NCBI GenBank assembly: GCA_051004675.1
Contig: JBPCKC010000021.1
Span: 1 to 31,175, forward strand
DNA from: JBDTSW01 sp051004675
GTDB lineage: Bacteria; Actinomycetota; Thermoleophilia; Solirubrobacterales; 70-9
Reading direction: 5' to 3'
DNA: 31,175 nt
Shown: piece by piece, positions 7,962 to 15,432 of the stretch
Layout of the letters: the number at the start of each line of letters is the position of its first letter
Position numbering within the stretch: the first letter of the stretch is position 1
Position numbers and translations under genes: made by a program
Notes under the pieces: model-generated
What the model was told of the DNA's origin: nothing
Seen by the model: the letters and a program-made list of their open reading frames with translations, nothing else
The model's database searches: none

Positions 7962-8129
7962 ACACCGATCCCGGATCCGCGCGCATTCGAGCGCGAGCAC
8001 GTCGGCGAGGCCATCCACCGTGCCAGGGCAGACGACTTCCTCGAGGCGATCCGGCGGACGAAGCCGACCCTCTCGGCCGAGATGGTTGCGGACTTCGACG
8101 AGGACACGAAGCGCTTCACGCGCTACTGA
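7962..8129 (+). pseudogene. Remnant of an AAA+ ATPase C-terminus (CDC48/p97-like tail)
   Basis: Directly after the stop of the thioredoxin-fold gene and in the same frame, 55 clean codons are open to TGA 8127. They read F-E-R-E-H-V-G-E-A-I-H-R-A-R, then D-D-F-L-E-A-I-R-R-T-K-P-T-L-S, then E-M-V-A-D-F-D-E-D-T-K-R-F-T-R-Y. The pattern FxxAIxxTKPTLS-x-EMVxDFxxDxxxF resembles the last helices of CDC48/p97-type AAA+ ATPases (family from memory). There is no start codon before an ATG late in the segment and no ATPase core, so this is most simply a gene-decay remnant. Read-through as an extension of the previous gene is less likely. Confidence 0.55.
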
Positions 8130-8141
8130 GGTACCGGGCCG

Positions 8142-8903
8142 CTAGCCGAGCCCGACGTACCAGAGGCCGAAGACCACGCCGAAGAGGCCGAGGACGGGAA
8201 TCAGAACCCGGCGGTAGAGCGGTTCGACGACCGGCCGGGTCAGGATCCAGGCGAAGGCGCCGCTCAACGCGGCCATCGAGGCGATCGACATCGGCGCGAA
8301 GACCGCCAGGGCCGCGGCCGCCTCGAGCTTCGTGGGGAGCGCAGCGATCAGGAGCAGCACGACCGCTCCGGTACCGGCAAGGCCATGAAGGAGGCCGATC
8401 CCGAAGGCCTGCTGCGGCGTTCGCACGTGAACGTGCCGGTGCTCGGGGGCCGAGCCGTCACGTAAGTGGCGATGGGAGCCCGTCGCGGGCGCATCGGAGG
8501 CCTCGGCATGGCGATGAGGGCCGGCCCGGTAGTCCCCGTGCACCCACTTCCAGATCACCCGGACGGCGAGGACGACGATGACCACGCCGACGGCCTTCTC
8601 GGCGCCGCTCTCGAGCCAGGTGGGGAGCTCTGACTTGAAGGCGATCAGGGGCAGGCCGATCGCGAGCAACATCGTCGCATGGCCCACGCCCCACCAAGCG
8701 CCGAGCCGAACCGCGCGGCGTGAGTCGGCGTCGTCGCCGGCCATCAGCGAGGTGACGGCCACGAGGTGATCCGGATCGGATGCGTGGCGCAGGCCCAGCA
8801 CCAGCGCCAAGCCCAGCGCAACCAGCAACGGCGCCCCCTCGAAGAAGCCCGTCAGCCACTCGTCGGTACGCTCGACCGGGGCGAACAGGGCGTCGAAGCT
8901 CAT
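8142..8903 (-). CDS. Nickel/cobalt permease (NiCoT/NicO-type)
   Basis: 253 residues from ATG 8903; longer in-frame starts would run through the regulator gene in an unlikely Arg/Pro-rich reading. R39-H40-A-S-D43-P-D45-H46 in an early helix matches the RHAxDxDH signature of high-affinity nickel/cobalt permeases. Six or more membrane helices and a His-rich cytoplasmic loop (about 125-165, with HRHAEA, HRHL and HRHVHV) fit metal handling. G-L-L-H-G-L-A-G-T-G-A is a second conserved helix. It overlaps the Fur-family gene by 4 bp (ATGA), so the regulator and permease form one operon. Position beside the hydrogenase genes points to nickel rather than cobalt. Confidence 0.88.
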   Translation of the reverse strand: MSFDALFAPVERTDEWLTGFFEGAPLLVALGLALVLGLRHASDPDHLVAVTSLMAGDDADSRRAVRLGAWWGVGHATMLLAIGLPLIAFKSELPTWLESGAEKAVGVVIVVLAVRVIWKWVHGDYRAGPHRHAEASDAPATGSHRHLRDGSAPEHRHVHVRTPQQAFGIGLLHGLAGTGAVVLLLIAALPTKLEAAAALAVFAPMSIASMAALSGAFAWILTRPVVEPLYRRVLIPVLGLFGVVFGLWYVGLG

Positions 8904-9382
8904 GCCTCGCCCTCCTCCTGCTGAAACCGCTTGGCGCAGGTCTCGCAGAGGCCGGTGATCGGGAAGTGGCGGAAGCGGGCTTGATAGCCGAAGCGGGTGC
9001 GGATCGACCGGCGCAGCGGCTCGAGCTCGCGGTCCGTGAGCGCGCGGCGACCGCCGCACCGCTCACAGATCAGGTATGCGGGCGCGAGCTTGCCCGCGAG
9101 CGCGTAGACGGCGGGCCCGTGGCCGAGGTGGGCGTGGCGGACGAGGCCTACCCGCTCCAGCAGTTCGAGGTTGCGATAGACCGAGCCCACGTCCGACTCG
9201 AGCACCCGGCCGCCCGACCCGGCCGCGATCTGCTCGGCGGTGACCGGCCCGCCGGCCGCGAACAGGGCCTCGACCAGCAGCCGACGCGCCGCCGAGACCC
9301 GCAAGCCCTCCGCCTTGAGGGTGGCCAGCGCGTCCTCGACGCTCTCTGCCGGGACCTCCGGCGTGAGGTGGGCGGTGGTCAC
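8900..9382 (-). CDS. Fur-family metal regulator, likely nickel-responsive (Nur-like)
   Basis: 160 residues. Winged-helix domain (about 12-90) with the recognition segment D64-V-G-S-V-Y-R-N-L-E-L-L. H83-A-H85-L-G-H88 is a possible sensory-metal cluster. The structural zinc site is intact: C106-E-R-C109 and C146-E-T-C149. The HxH that often precedes LICxxC in Fur is replaced by A-P-A-Y, so it is not a canonical iron Fur. Start GTG 9382, without a visible SD and about 9 bp below a -10 box, so possibly leaderless. The upstream palindrome matches the Nur-box form and the next gene is a nickel permease, which supports nickel control. Zur-type sensing remains possible. Confidence 0.85.
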   Translation of the reverse strand: MTTAHLTPEVPAESVEDALATLKAEGLRVSAARRLLVEALFAAGGPVTAEQIAAGSGGRVLESDVGSVYRNLELLERVGLVRHAHLGHGPAVYALAGKLAPAYLICERCGGRRALTDRELEPLRRSIRTRFGYQARFRHFPITGLCETCAKRFQQEEGEA

Positions 9383-9391
9383 TTCTGCGCG

Positions 9392-9420
9392 ACCTTATCG
9401 CTCTTGCGATCGGGTTGCAA
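9392..9420 (-). promoter_or_regulatory. Promoter of the regulator-permease operon
   Basis: Read on the minus strand: -35 TTGCAA (9415-9420), a 17-bp spacer, and -10 TAAGGT (9392-9397). The GTG start is 9 bp below the -10, implying a leaderless or nearly leaderless transcript. Confidence 0.55.
9404..9420. promoter_or_regulatory. Nur-box-like operator
   Basis: TTGCGA-TCGGG-TTGCAA fits the published Streptomyces coelicolor Nur consensus tTGCaa-N5-ttGCAA (recalled from the literature) in 6-5-6 layout. It covers the -35 and most of the spacer of the promoter of the Fur-family gene, so binding would block transcription of regulator and permease together. Confidence 0.6.
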
Positions 9421-9449
9421 GTGCGTTTTGATCGCGACTCCCGCCCCGT

Positions 9450-9474
9450 AAATCCGACCGCTTCGGACGGATTT
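9450..9474. promoter_or_regulatory. 25-bp dyad upstream of hypC, candidate operator
   Basis: AAATCCGaCCG and CGGaCGGATTT flank the trinucleotide CTT, giving an inverted repeat with one mismatched A/A position in each arm. Its right end overlaps the proposed -35 of the hyp operon. No U-tract follows. It does not resemble the Nur-like site, so a different regulator is implied. Confidence 0.5.
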
Positions 9475-9501
9475 GAGCCCACGGTCACAAAGTGGTAGGT
9501 T
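9473..9501 (+). promoter_or_regulatory. Promoter of the hyp-hhy operon
   Basis: TTGAGC (9473-9478), 17-bp spacer, TAGGTT (9496-9501). A transcript would start near 9508 and include the SD-like GAGAGGAAG before the hypC ATG at 9538. This fits an actinobacterial housekeeping-type promoter but is not proven. Confidence 0.5.
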
Positions 9502-9537
9502 GACCGCCGGGGCCATTCGAGAGGAAGAGCACCAGTT

Positions 9538-9816
9538 ATGTGCCTGGCGATACCCGGGCAAATCTTGGAGGTGGTCGACGAGTCGAACCGGCTCGCCAAG
9601 GTCGACGTTGCGGGGGTGCGCAGGAACGTCAACATCGGCCTCCTGGATGAGGAGGAGGGCGGCGTCGGCATCGGCGACTGGGTCTTGATCCACGTCGGCT
9701 TCGCGCTCTCCAAGGTCGACGAGGCCGAGGCGATGGCGACCCGGAAGATGCTCGAGGGAATGGGCGCGGACTACGAGCAGGAGCTCGAAGAGCTGAGAGC
9801 GAGCGTTATCGAGTGA
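9538..9816 (+). CDS. hypC: [NiFe]-hydrogenase maturation chaperone HypC
   Basis: 92 residues beginning MCLAIPGQI, the hallmark of HypC. The N-terminal Cys (C2 after Met removal) binds the iron of the Fe(CN)2CO group together with HypD and carries it to the large subunit. The beta-barrel core includes V-D-V-A-G-V-R-R-N-V-N-I-G-L-L and G-D-W-V-L-I-H-V-G-F-A. The acidic C-terminal helix is typical. Start ATG 9538, preceded by GAGAGGAAG. First gene of the long hydrogenase operon; the next gene overlaps its stop by 4 bp. Confidence 0.96.
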   Translation: MCLAIPGQILEVVDESNRLAKVDVAGVRRNVNIGLLDEEEGGVGIGDWVLIHVGFALSKVDEAEAMATRKMLEGMGADYEQELEELRASVIE

Positions 9817-10175
9817 CGTCCGCGCAGCCAGAGCTTCGGGTGCCCGACGAGCCGCATTGCGACCCGAACGAAGGCTGCATCACCTGCGGCGACGTCGCCG
9901 AGGAGATGCGGGTCCTGCGGATCGACCACGAGCACGAGCTGGCCCTCTGCCGGCACTCCTCGGGTGAGCGCCAGACGGTTGAGATCGCACTGGCCCAACC
10001 CGTGAGGGAGTCCGATGTCCTCCTGGTCCACGCGGGCACCGCGATCTGCAACCTTGGTCAGAAGCCCCCCCGCACGCCCGGACGCGAGAGCAGATCAAAT
10101 GGTCCGCGGCGAAGCCGCGGACACGGACAAGGTGTTCAAGCGGGAGCGGAGGACGTGGCGGGAGTAATTCCGTGA
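9813..10175 (+). CDS. Second HypC/HupF-like protein, probably with a frameshifted tail
   Basis: 120 residues as read. The first ~83 are a HypC/HupF-type barrel: G21-C-I-T-C25-G-D-V-A-E-E-M-R-V-L, then V-L-L-V-H-A-G-T-A-I-C. The Cys is internal (C-I-T-C-G-D) rather than at position 2. Downstream of a C7 tract (10065-10071) the third-position G/C falls sharply. Dropping one C restores a GC3-rich frame that ends with TAA at 10165-10167, placing GGGAG correctly before hypD. So the tail is either a sequencing or real 1-nt frameshift, or a slippage site. GTG start 9813 overlaps hypC (GTGA). Possibly a second chaperone for Fe(CN)2CO. Confidence 0.75.
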   Translation: MTSAQPELRVPDEPHCDPNEGCITCGDVAEEMRVLRIDHEHELALCRHSSGERQTVEIALAQPVRESDVLLVHAGTAICNLGQKPPRTPGRESRSNGPRRSRGHGQGVQAGAEDVAGVIP

Positions 10176-11293
10176 AGTTCGTGGATGAGTTCAGGGACGC
10201 CGACCTCGGCAAGGTCGTGGCCGGCGAGATCCTGGCGGCGGTCGAGCCGGGCCGCACCTACAAGTTCATGGAGGTCTGCGGCGGTCACACGCACTCGATC
10301 TACAAGTACGCGATCGACGACATCCTCCCCGACGAGGTCGAGCTCGTCCACGGCCCGGGCTGCCCGGTCTGCGTGATGCCGATGGGGAGGATCGACGACG
10401 GGATCGCGCTCGCCCACACCGAAGACGTGATCTTCACCTGCTTCGGCGACATGATGCGCGTGCCGGGCTCCGACGGCACGTTCACCGACGCCAAGGCCCG
10501 CGGCGCCGATATCCGAATGGTCTACTCGCCGCTCGACGCGCTGCGGCTGGCGAAGCAGAACCCCGATCGCACGGTCGTGTTCTTCGCGATCGGGTTCGAG
10601 ACCACCGCCCCCTCCACCGCATTGACGCTGAAGCGCGCCAAGGCGGAGGGGATCGAGAACTTCCAGGTGATGTGCAACCACGTCACGATCGTGCCCCCGC
10701 TCCGGGCGCTCCTGGACTCGCCAGACCTGCGCCTCGACGGCTTCATCGGTCCCGGCCACGTGTCCACCGTCGTCGGCGTGCGCCCGTTCGAGTTCATCCC
10801 GGCCGACTACCAGCGACCGCTGGTGACCGCGGGTTTCGAGCCGCTCGACATCCTCCAGGCGATCCACATGCTGCTGCGCCAGCTCGGCGAGGGCCGCTGC
10901 GAGGTGGAGAACCAGTACAAGCGGGTGGTCCCCTACGAGGGCAACCCCGCCGCGCTGAAGGTCATGAGCGAGGTGTTCGAGCTGCGCCCCCACTTCGAGT
11001 GGCGCGGCCTGGGCTTCATCTCCCAGAGCGCTCTCAAGCTCTCCGACGCCTACGCCGAGTTCGACGCCGAGGAGCACTTCAGCGTCCCCGGCGTCCGCGT
11101 CGCCGACCCGAAGGCATGCCAGTGCGGCGAGGTCCTGAAGGGCGTCATCAAGCCGTGGGAGTGCAAGGTCTTCGGCACCGCATGCACGCCGGAGCACGCG
11201 ATCGGGACCTGCATGGTCTCGCCGGAGGGCGCCTGCGCGGCCTATTACAACTACGGCCGCTTCTCCCGCGAGAGCGAGAAGGAGGTCGTGTGA
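10172..11293 (+). CDS. hypD: Hydrogenase maturation protein HypD
   Basis: 373 residues, normal length. HypD is the Fe-S scaffold on which, with HypC, the Fe(CN)2CO unit is assembled. C36-G-G-H39-T-H41 and G-P-G-C64-P-V-C67 are the conserved iron-binding and thiol motifs. F-A-I-G-F-E-T-T-A-P is also a family signature. The C-terminal Cys set (C-Q-C-G, W-E-C, A-C, T-C, G-A-C) houses the [4Fe-4S] cluster. Start GTG 10172, with GGGAG 7 bp upstream; it overlaps the reported end of the previous ORF as GTGA. Confidence 0.97.
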   Translation: MKFVDEFRDADLGKVVAGEILAAVEPGRTYKFMEVCGGHTHSIYKYAIDDILPDEVELVHGPGCPVCVMPMGRIDDGIALAHTEDVIFTCFGDMMRVPGSDGTFTDAKARGADIRMVYSPLDALRLAKQNPDRTVVFFAIGFETTAPSTALTLKRAKAEGIENFQVMCNHVTIVPPLRALLDSPDLRLDGFIGPGHVSTVVGVRPFEFIPADYQRPLVTAGFEPLDILQAIHMLLRQLGEGRCEVENQYKRVVPYEGNPAALKVMSEVFELRPHFEWRGLGFISQSALKLSDAYAEFDAEEHFSVPGVRVADPKACQCGEVLKGVIKPWECKVFGTACTPEHAIGTCMVSPEGACAAYYNYGRFSRESEKEVV

Positions 11294-12387
11294 GCGCGCC
11301 CGCCAAGAGCGCTCCCGGCCGTGAGCAGCGCATCCTCGCGATCATCGAGACGGCCCGCGCCAAGCGCCCGAGGTTCAAGGACGAGCGCGTCACGATGGCC
11401 CACGGCGCCGGCGGGAAGGCGACGCAGACGCTGATCGAGGGCCTGCTGACCCCCGCGTTCGCCTCGGAGGCCCTCGACGAGCTCGCCGACGCCGGCACGG
11501 TCGACATCGCCGGCACCGCGGTCTCGTTGACCACCGACACCTTCGTCGTCAAGCCGATCCGCTTCCCGGGCGGCTCGATCGGCGAGCTGGCCGTGAACGG
11601 CACCGTGAACGACCTGGCGATGGCGGGCGCCCGGCCGATCGCGATCAGCGTCGCGCTGGTGCTGGAGGAGGGCCTCGACGCAGATGTGCTCCGCGCCGAG
11701 GTGGATGCGATCGCGACCGCCGCCGCCGAGGCCGGTGTCGCCGTGATCACGGGCGACACCAAGGTCGTCGAGCGCGGCCACGCCGACTCGATGTACATCT
11801 GCACCTCCGGGGTGGGCCACCGTGACCCGCGGGCCTCCCTCTCCCCCGCCGCGCTCGAGCCCGGCGACGCCGTGATCGTTTCCGGCCCGATCGGCGAGCA
11901 CGGCACGGCGATCATGCTCGCGCGCGGCGAGCTGGGCCTCGACGCGGAGATCGAGTCCGACACCCGCTCGCTGTGGCCCGGTGCCGACGCCCTGATGGAG
12001 GCCGCCGGCCCGTCGCTTCGCTGCATGCGCGACGCCACTCGCGGCGGCGTCGCCTCGGTGCTGAACGAGCTCGCCCGGGCCTCGAGCGCATCGGTCCTCG
12101 TCCGCGAGGCCGACGTGCCGGTCTCCCCCGAGGTCGGCGGTGCCGCCGAGCTTCTCGGCATCGACCCGATGTACGTCGCCAACGAGGGCGTGATGGTCGC
12201 GATCGTCTCGCCCGACGAGCTCGAGCCGGCGCTCGCCGCGCTGCGCTCCACGCCGGGATGCGAGGGCGCAGTCGCCATTGGTGAGGTCGGCGCCGAGCCG
12301 CCGGGCATGGTGTTGGTCGAGACGGCCTTCGGGGGGCGACGCGTGATGGACCTGCTGGCGGGCGACCCGCTTCCGAGGATCTGTTGA
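11290..12387 (+). CDS. hypE: Hydrogenase maturation protein HypE
   Basis: 365 residues from GTG 11290, overlapping the hypD stop (GTGTGA). HypE dehydrates the carbamoyl group received from HypF to cyanide, using ATP. The PurM-like fold shows M-A-H-G-A-G-G-K, G-T-V-N-D-L-A-M-A-G-A, V-I-T-G-D-T-K-V-V-E and D-A-T-R-G-G-V-A. The protein ends in P-R-I-C, where the C-terminal Cys carries the thiocarbamate/thiocyanate. A longer in-frame reading back into hypD is Arg/Pro-rich and not real. A short 34-bp gap separates it from hhyS. Confidence 0.97.
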   Translation: MSAPAKSAPGREQRILAIIETARAKRPRFKDERVTMAHGAGGKATQTLIEGLLTPAFASEALDELADAGTVDIAGTAVSLTTDTFVVKPIRFPGGSIGELAVNGTVNDLAMAGARPIAISVALVLEEGLDADVLRAEVDAIATAAAEAGVAVITGDTKVVERGHADSMYICTSGVGHRDPRASLSPAALEPGDAVIVSGPIGEHGTAIMLARGELGLDAEIESDTRSLWPGADALMEAAGPSLRCMRDATRGGVASVLNELARASSASVLVREADVPVSPEVGGAAELLGIDPMYVANEGVMVAIVSPDELEPALAALRSTPGCEGAVAIGEVGAEPPGMVLVETAFGGRRVMDLLAGDPLPRIC

Positions 12388-12421
12388 TGGCTGTTGGTTC
12401 CAACAAGAGGAGAGGTGTGCG

Positions 12422-13510
12422 ATGGCGGTAACGGCTGAGTTCGTGCCGAACCAGAAGGCGACCGAGGCGGTCGAGGCCCACGTGATCTGGATGACGACGG
12501 GGCTTTCCTGCGACGGAGACACGGTTGCCATGACCTCGGCGGTCAACCCCAGCCTGGAAGACATCATCACCCAGGCCATCCCCGGCATGCCGAAGGTCAT
12601 CGTGCACAATCCCGTCCTCGCCTACGAGAACGGGCCCGACTTCATCGAGTGGTGGTGGAAGGCCGAGCGCGGTGAGCTCGACCCGTTCGTCCTCTGCGTC
12701 GAGGGCTCGATCCCCAACGAGGAGCTCGCAGGTGAAGGCCACTTCGCCGCGATCGGCGACGACCCGAAGACCGGGCAGCCGATCACCACCAGCGAGTGGC
12801 TCGACCGGCTGGCCCCGAAGGCGGCCGCGGTGGTCGCGATCGGCACCTGCGCCACCTACGGCGGCATCCCGGCGATGAAGAACAACCCGACCGGTGCGAT
12901 GGGCGTCGCCGACCACCTCGGATGGAACTGGAAGTCCAGCGCGGGCCTGCCGGTCGTGAACATCCCCGGCTGCCCCGCCCAGCCCGACAACATGACCGAG
13001 ACGCTGCTCTACCTTGCCCTACACCTCGCCGGGTTGGCACCGGTGCCGGATCTCGACGAGCTCGGGCGCCCGACGTGGCTGTTCGGCCGCACCGTGCGCG
13101 AGGGTTGCAACCGCGCCGGCTTCGCCGAGGAGGGCCAGTTCGCCACCGAGTACGGCGACGACCCGCGCTGCCTGGTGAAGCTGGGCTGCAAGGGCCCCGT
13201 GGTCAAGTGCAACGTTCCGGTCCGCGGCTGGGTCGACGGATACGGGGGCTGCCCCAACGTCGGCGGCATCTGCATGGCATGCACGATGCCGGGATTCCCC
13301 GACAAGTTCATGCCGTTCATGGACCCGGACGCGGCGGGCAACCTGGGAGCGACGTTCGAGCGCTTCTTCCCGGGCCCGATCTTCCGGTACTTCCGCCACC
13401 GGAACATCAAGAACAAGTACGACGTCGAGCCCGAGTGGCGCAAGCCCGGGAAGCAGATTCTGACCGGCTACACGAAGCGAACCGACGGCTACACGCCACC
13501 GGGGAGCTGA
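12422..13510 (+). CDS. hhyS: Group 1h (actinobacterial, high-affinity) [NiFe]-hydrogenase small subunit
   Basis: 362 residues. There is no Tat signal peptide, unlike most group 1 small subunits, so it is cytoplasmic or on the inner membrane face. The proximal cluster motif is C30-D-G-D33, then C143 (GTCATYGG) and C184 (IPGCPAQPDN). Asp replaces the second Cys, as in the structurally known actinobacterial hydrogenase of Ralstonia (3Cys/1Asp). Distal ligands are C229, C250 and C256; the usual His of H-x2-C is Arg226. Medial ligands are C263, C284 and C287, with extra C277 nearby. The electron relay therefore differs from canonical uptake enzymes. Start ATG 12422, after AAGAGGAGAGG. It pairs with the next gene. 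Confidence 0.95.
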   Translation: MAVTAEFVPNQKATEAVEAHVIWMTTGLSCDGDTVAMTSAVNPSLEDIITQAIPGMPKVIVHNPVLAYENGPDFIEWWWKAERGELDPFVLCVEGSIPNEELAGEGHFAAIGDDPKTGQPITTSEWLDRLAPKAAAVVAIGTCATYGGIPAMKNNPTGAMGVADHLGWNWKSSAGLPVVNIPGCPAQPDNMTETLLYLALHLAGLAPVPDLDELGRPTWLFGRTVREGCNRAGFAEEGQFATEYGDDPRCLVKLGCKGPVVKCNVPVRGWVDGYGGCPNVGGICMACTMPGFPDKFMPFMDPDAAGNLGATFERFFPGPIFRYFRHRNIKNKYDVEPEWRKPGKQILTGYTKRTDGYTPPGS

Positions 13511-13577
13511 GGCCTGAAGAGGCGCAAGCGCAGAGCGGACCGAGACTTACCAAGAGCATCAACGAGGAGGAGCAGCA

Positions 13578-15362
13578 ATGGCAACCGTAGAGACCCCGCG
13601 AGGCGACTCGAAGGTCATGGTCAAGGAGATGTCGTGGGACCCGATCACGCGGATCGTGGGCTCACTCGGCATCCACACCGAGATCGACTTCACCAACCGG
13701 GAGGTGTTGAAGTGCTACAGCACCTCGATGATCTTCCGCGGGTTCGACATCTTCATGAAGGGAATCGATCCCCGCGACGCGCACTTCATCACCTCGCGCA
13801 TCTGCGGCATCTGCGGTGACAACCACTGCACCTGCTCGTGCCTGAACCAGAACATGGCCTACGGCGTGAAACCGCCCCCGCTCGGCGACCTCGCGTTCAA
13901 CCTCGCCGAGGCCGCGGACTACATGTTCGACCATGCGATCTTCAACGACTGCATGGCGAACGTCGACTTCTGCGAGCAGATGGTCAAGGAGACCAACCCC
14001 TCCCTGCTCCAGAAGGCCGAGCAGGAGCTCGCGCCCGGCGGCGACATCCACGGCTACCGGACTATTGCCGACATCATGCGCTCGCTCAACCCGTTCACAG
14101 GCGAGTTCTATCTCGAGACCCTCCAGGTCGCCCGCTACACGCGCGAGATGTACTGCCTCTTCGGCGGGCGCCACACGCACCCCTCGACCATCCTCCCAGG
14201 TGGGTGCAGCGCGCACATCACACACCAGACGTGCACCGACTACTACGTACGCCTGATGCGCTACTTCGACTACGTGAAGCGCAGCGTGCCCATGCACGAC
14301 GACCTATACGACTTCTTCCTCAGGGAGATGCCGGGATACGACATGGTCGGCTATCGCGACACCAACCTCGTGAACTGGGGCGCGTTCGACGACCCCGACT
14401 ACGTCGACTACAAGTACGAGAACATGGACGCGTGGGGTAACAAGCGCTACGTCACCCCGGGAGTCGTTTTCGACGGCGAGCTGATCTCGACCGACCTGGT
14501 CGAGATCAACCTGATGATCCGGATCCTCCTCGGCTCGTCCTACTTCGACGACTGGACCGAGAGCGAAAAGCCGTTCGTCACCAAGGACCCGCTCGGCAAC
14601 GACGTGGACCCGCGCCACCCCTGGAACAAGGTGACGCTGCCGCGGCCGCAGGCCCGCGACTTCACGGACAAGTACTCGTGGGTCGTCTCGCCGCGGATGT
14701 ACGACAAGCGCAACGACAAGTACGTCGCCTGCGACACCGGCGGTGGCCCGTTCGCGCGCCAGTGGTGCACCGCAAAGGCCGGCCTGGTCGACTTCGGATA
14801 CGCGAAGGCGACGGGCCACTCGATCCAGATGGTGCTGCCGCGCACGGCAAGCTCGCCCGAGGTGGAGATGGAGTGGCACATCCCGGAGAAGTCGAACGCG
14901 ATCGAGCGCGACCGCGCCCGCACGTATCACCAGGCGTACTCGGCCCTGATCGGCCTGCACTGCCTGGAACGCGCGCTGGTGGAGATCCGCGCCGGTCGGA
15001 CCAAGAGCTGGAACGACTTCAAGGTGCCGCAGGAGGCCGTCAGCGTCGGCTTCCACGAGGCGGCCCGCGGGGTCCTGTCCCATCACATGGTCATCCAGGA
15101 CGGCAAGATCGCCAACTACCAGCCCTACCCGCCGACGCCGTGGAACGCCAGCGTTCGCGACGTCTACGGGACTCCCGGCCCCTACGAGGACGCGGTGCAG
15201 AACACCCCGATCTTCGAGGAGAACGGCCCGGAGAACTTCAAGGGCGTCGACATCATGCGGGCGGTGCGCTCGTTCGACCCGTGCCTGCCGTGCGGCGTGC
15301 ATATGTACGGCGGCGGCGGCAAGGTCCGCAAGGTCCAGCACACGCCCACCGGGATGAGCTGA
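13578..15362 (+). CDS. hhyL: Group 1h [NiFe]-hydrogenase large catalytic subunit
   Basis: 594 residues. The active site splits and activates H2. L1 motif R74-I-C76-G-I-C79-G-D-N-H83 and L2 motif D567-P-C569-L-P-C572-G-V-H575 hold all four Cys ligands of Ni-Fe. After H575 a 19-residue tail (MYGGGGKVRKVQHTPTGMS) is the expected peptide removed by the maturation protease once nickel is in place. Strong SD GAGGAGGAG 4 bp before ATG. The DNA between hhyS and hhyL (67 bp) holds no obvious gene. Together with hhyS and the DUF5947/DUF6084 neighbours this fits the high-affinity enzymes that consume atmospheric H2. Confidence 0.97.
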   Translation: MATVETPRGDSKVMVKEMSWDPITRIVGSLGIHTEIDFTNREVLKCYSTSMIFRGFDIFMKGIDPRDAHFITSRICGICGDNHCTCSCLNQNMAYGVKPPPLGDLAFNLAEAADYMFDHAIFNDCMANVDFCEQMVKETNPSLLQKAEQELAPGGDIHGYRTIADIMRSLNPFTGEFYLETLQVARYTREMYCLFGGRHTHPSTILPGGCSAHITHQTCTDYYVRLMRYFDYVKRSVPMHDDLYDFFLREMPGYDMVGYRDTNLVNWGAFDDPDYVDYKYENMDAWGNKRYVTPGVVFDGELISTDLVEINLMIRILLGSSYFDDWTESEKPFVTKDPLGNDVDPRHPWNKVTLPRPQARDFTDKYSWVVSPRMYDKRNDKYVACDTGGGPFARQWCTAKAGLVDFGYAKATGHSIQMVLPRTASSPEVEMEWHIPEKSNAIERDRARTYHQAYSALIGLHCLERALVEIRAGRTKSWNDFKVPQEAVSVGFHEAARGVLSHHMVIQDGKIANYQPYPPTPWNASVRDVYGTPGPYEDAVQNTPIFEENGPENFKGVDIMRAVRSFDPCLPCGVHMYGGGGKVRKVQHTPTGMS

Positions 15363-15432
15363 GCTGAGCGCCACGGAGACAAACGGCTCCGCCGCCCCGG
15401 CGGCGGAGCTCGGGCCGCCCCCGGAGGCGCTG

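Noticed and set aside
8904..9059. N-terminal extension of the nickel permease to 305 residues
   Set aside because: The extra residues are a Pro/Arg-rich shadow of the regulator gene; the ATGA overlap at 8900-8903 gives a natural start.
10102..10122. Perfect hairpin as a transcription terminator before hypD
   Set aside because: It lies within coding sequence in the GC3-rich frame and has no U-tract; all genes on both sides belong to one operon.
10136..11197. 353-residue ORF antisense to hypD, and similar long antisense ORFs opposite sufB, hhyL and catalase
   Set aside because: Mirror frames of high-GC genes; rich in Arg, Val, Asp and Gly with no recognisable domain, while the opposite strand carries certain genes.
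10672..11289. Long N-terminal extension of hypE in frame through hypD
   Set aside because: The extension is an Arg/Pro/Ala-rich shadow of hypD; HypE homology starts just after the GTG at 11290.
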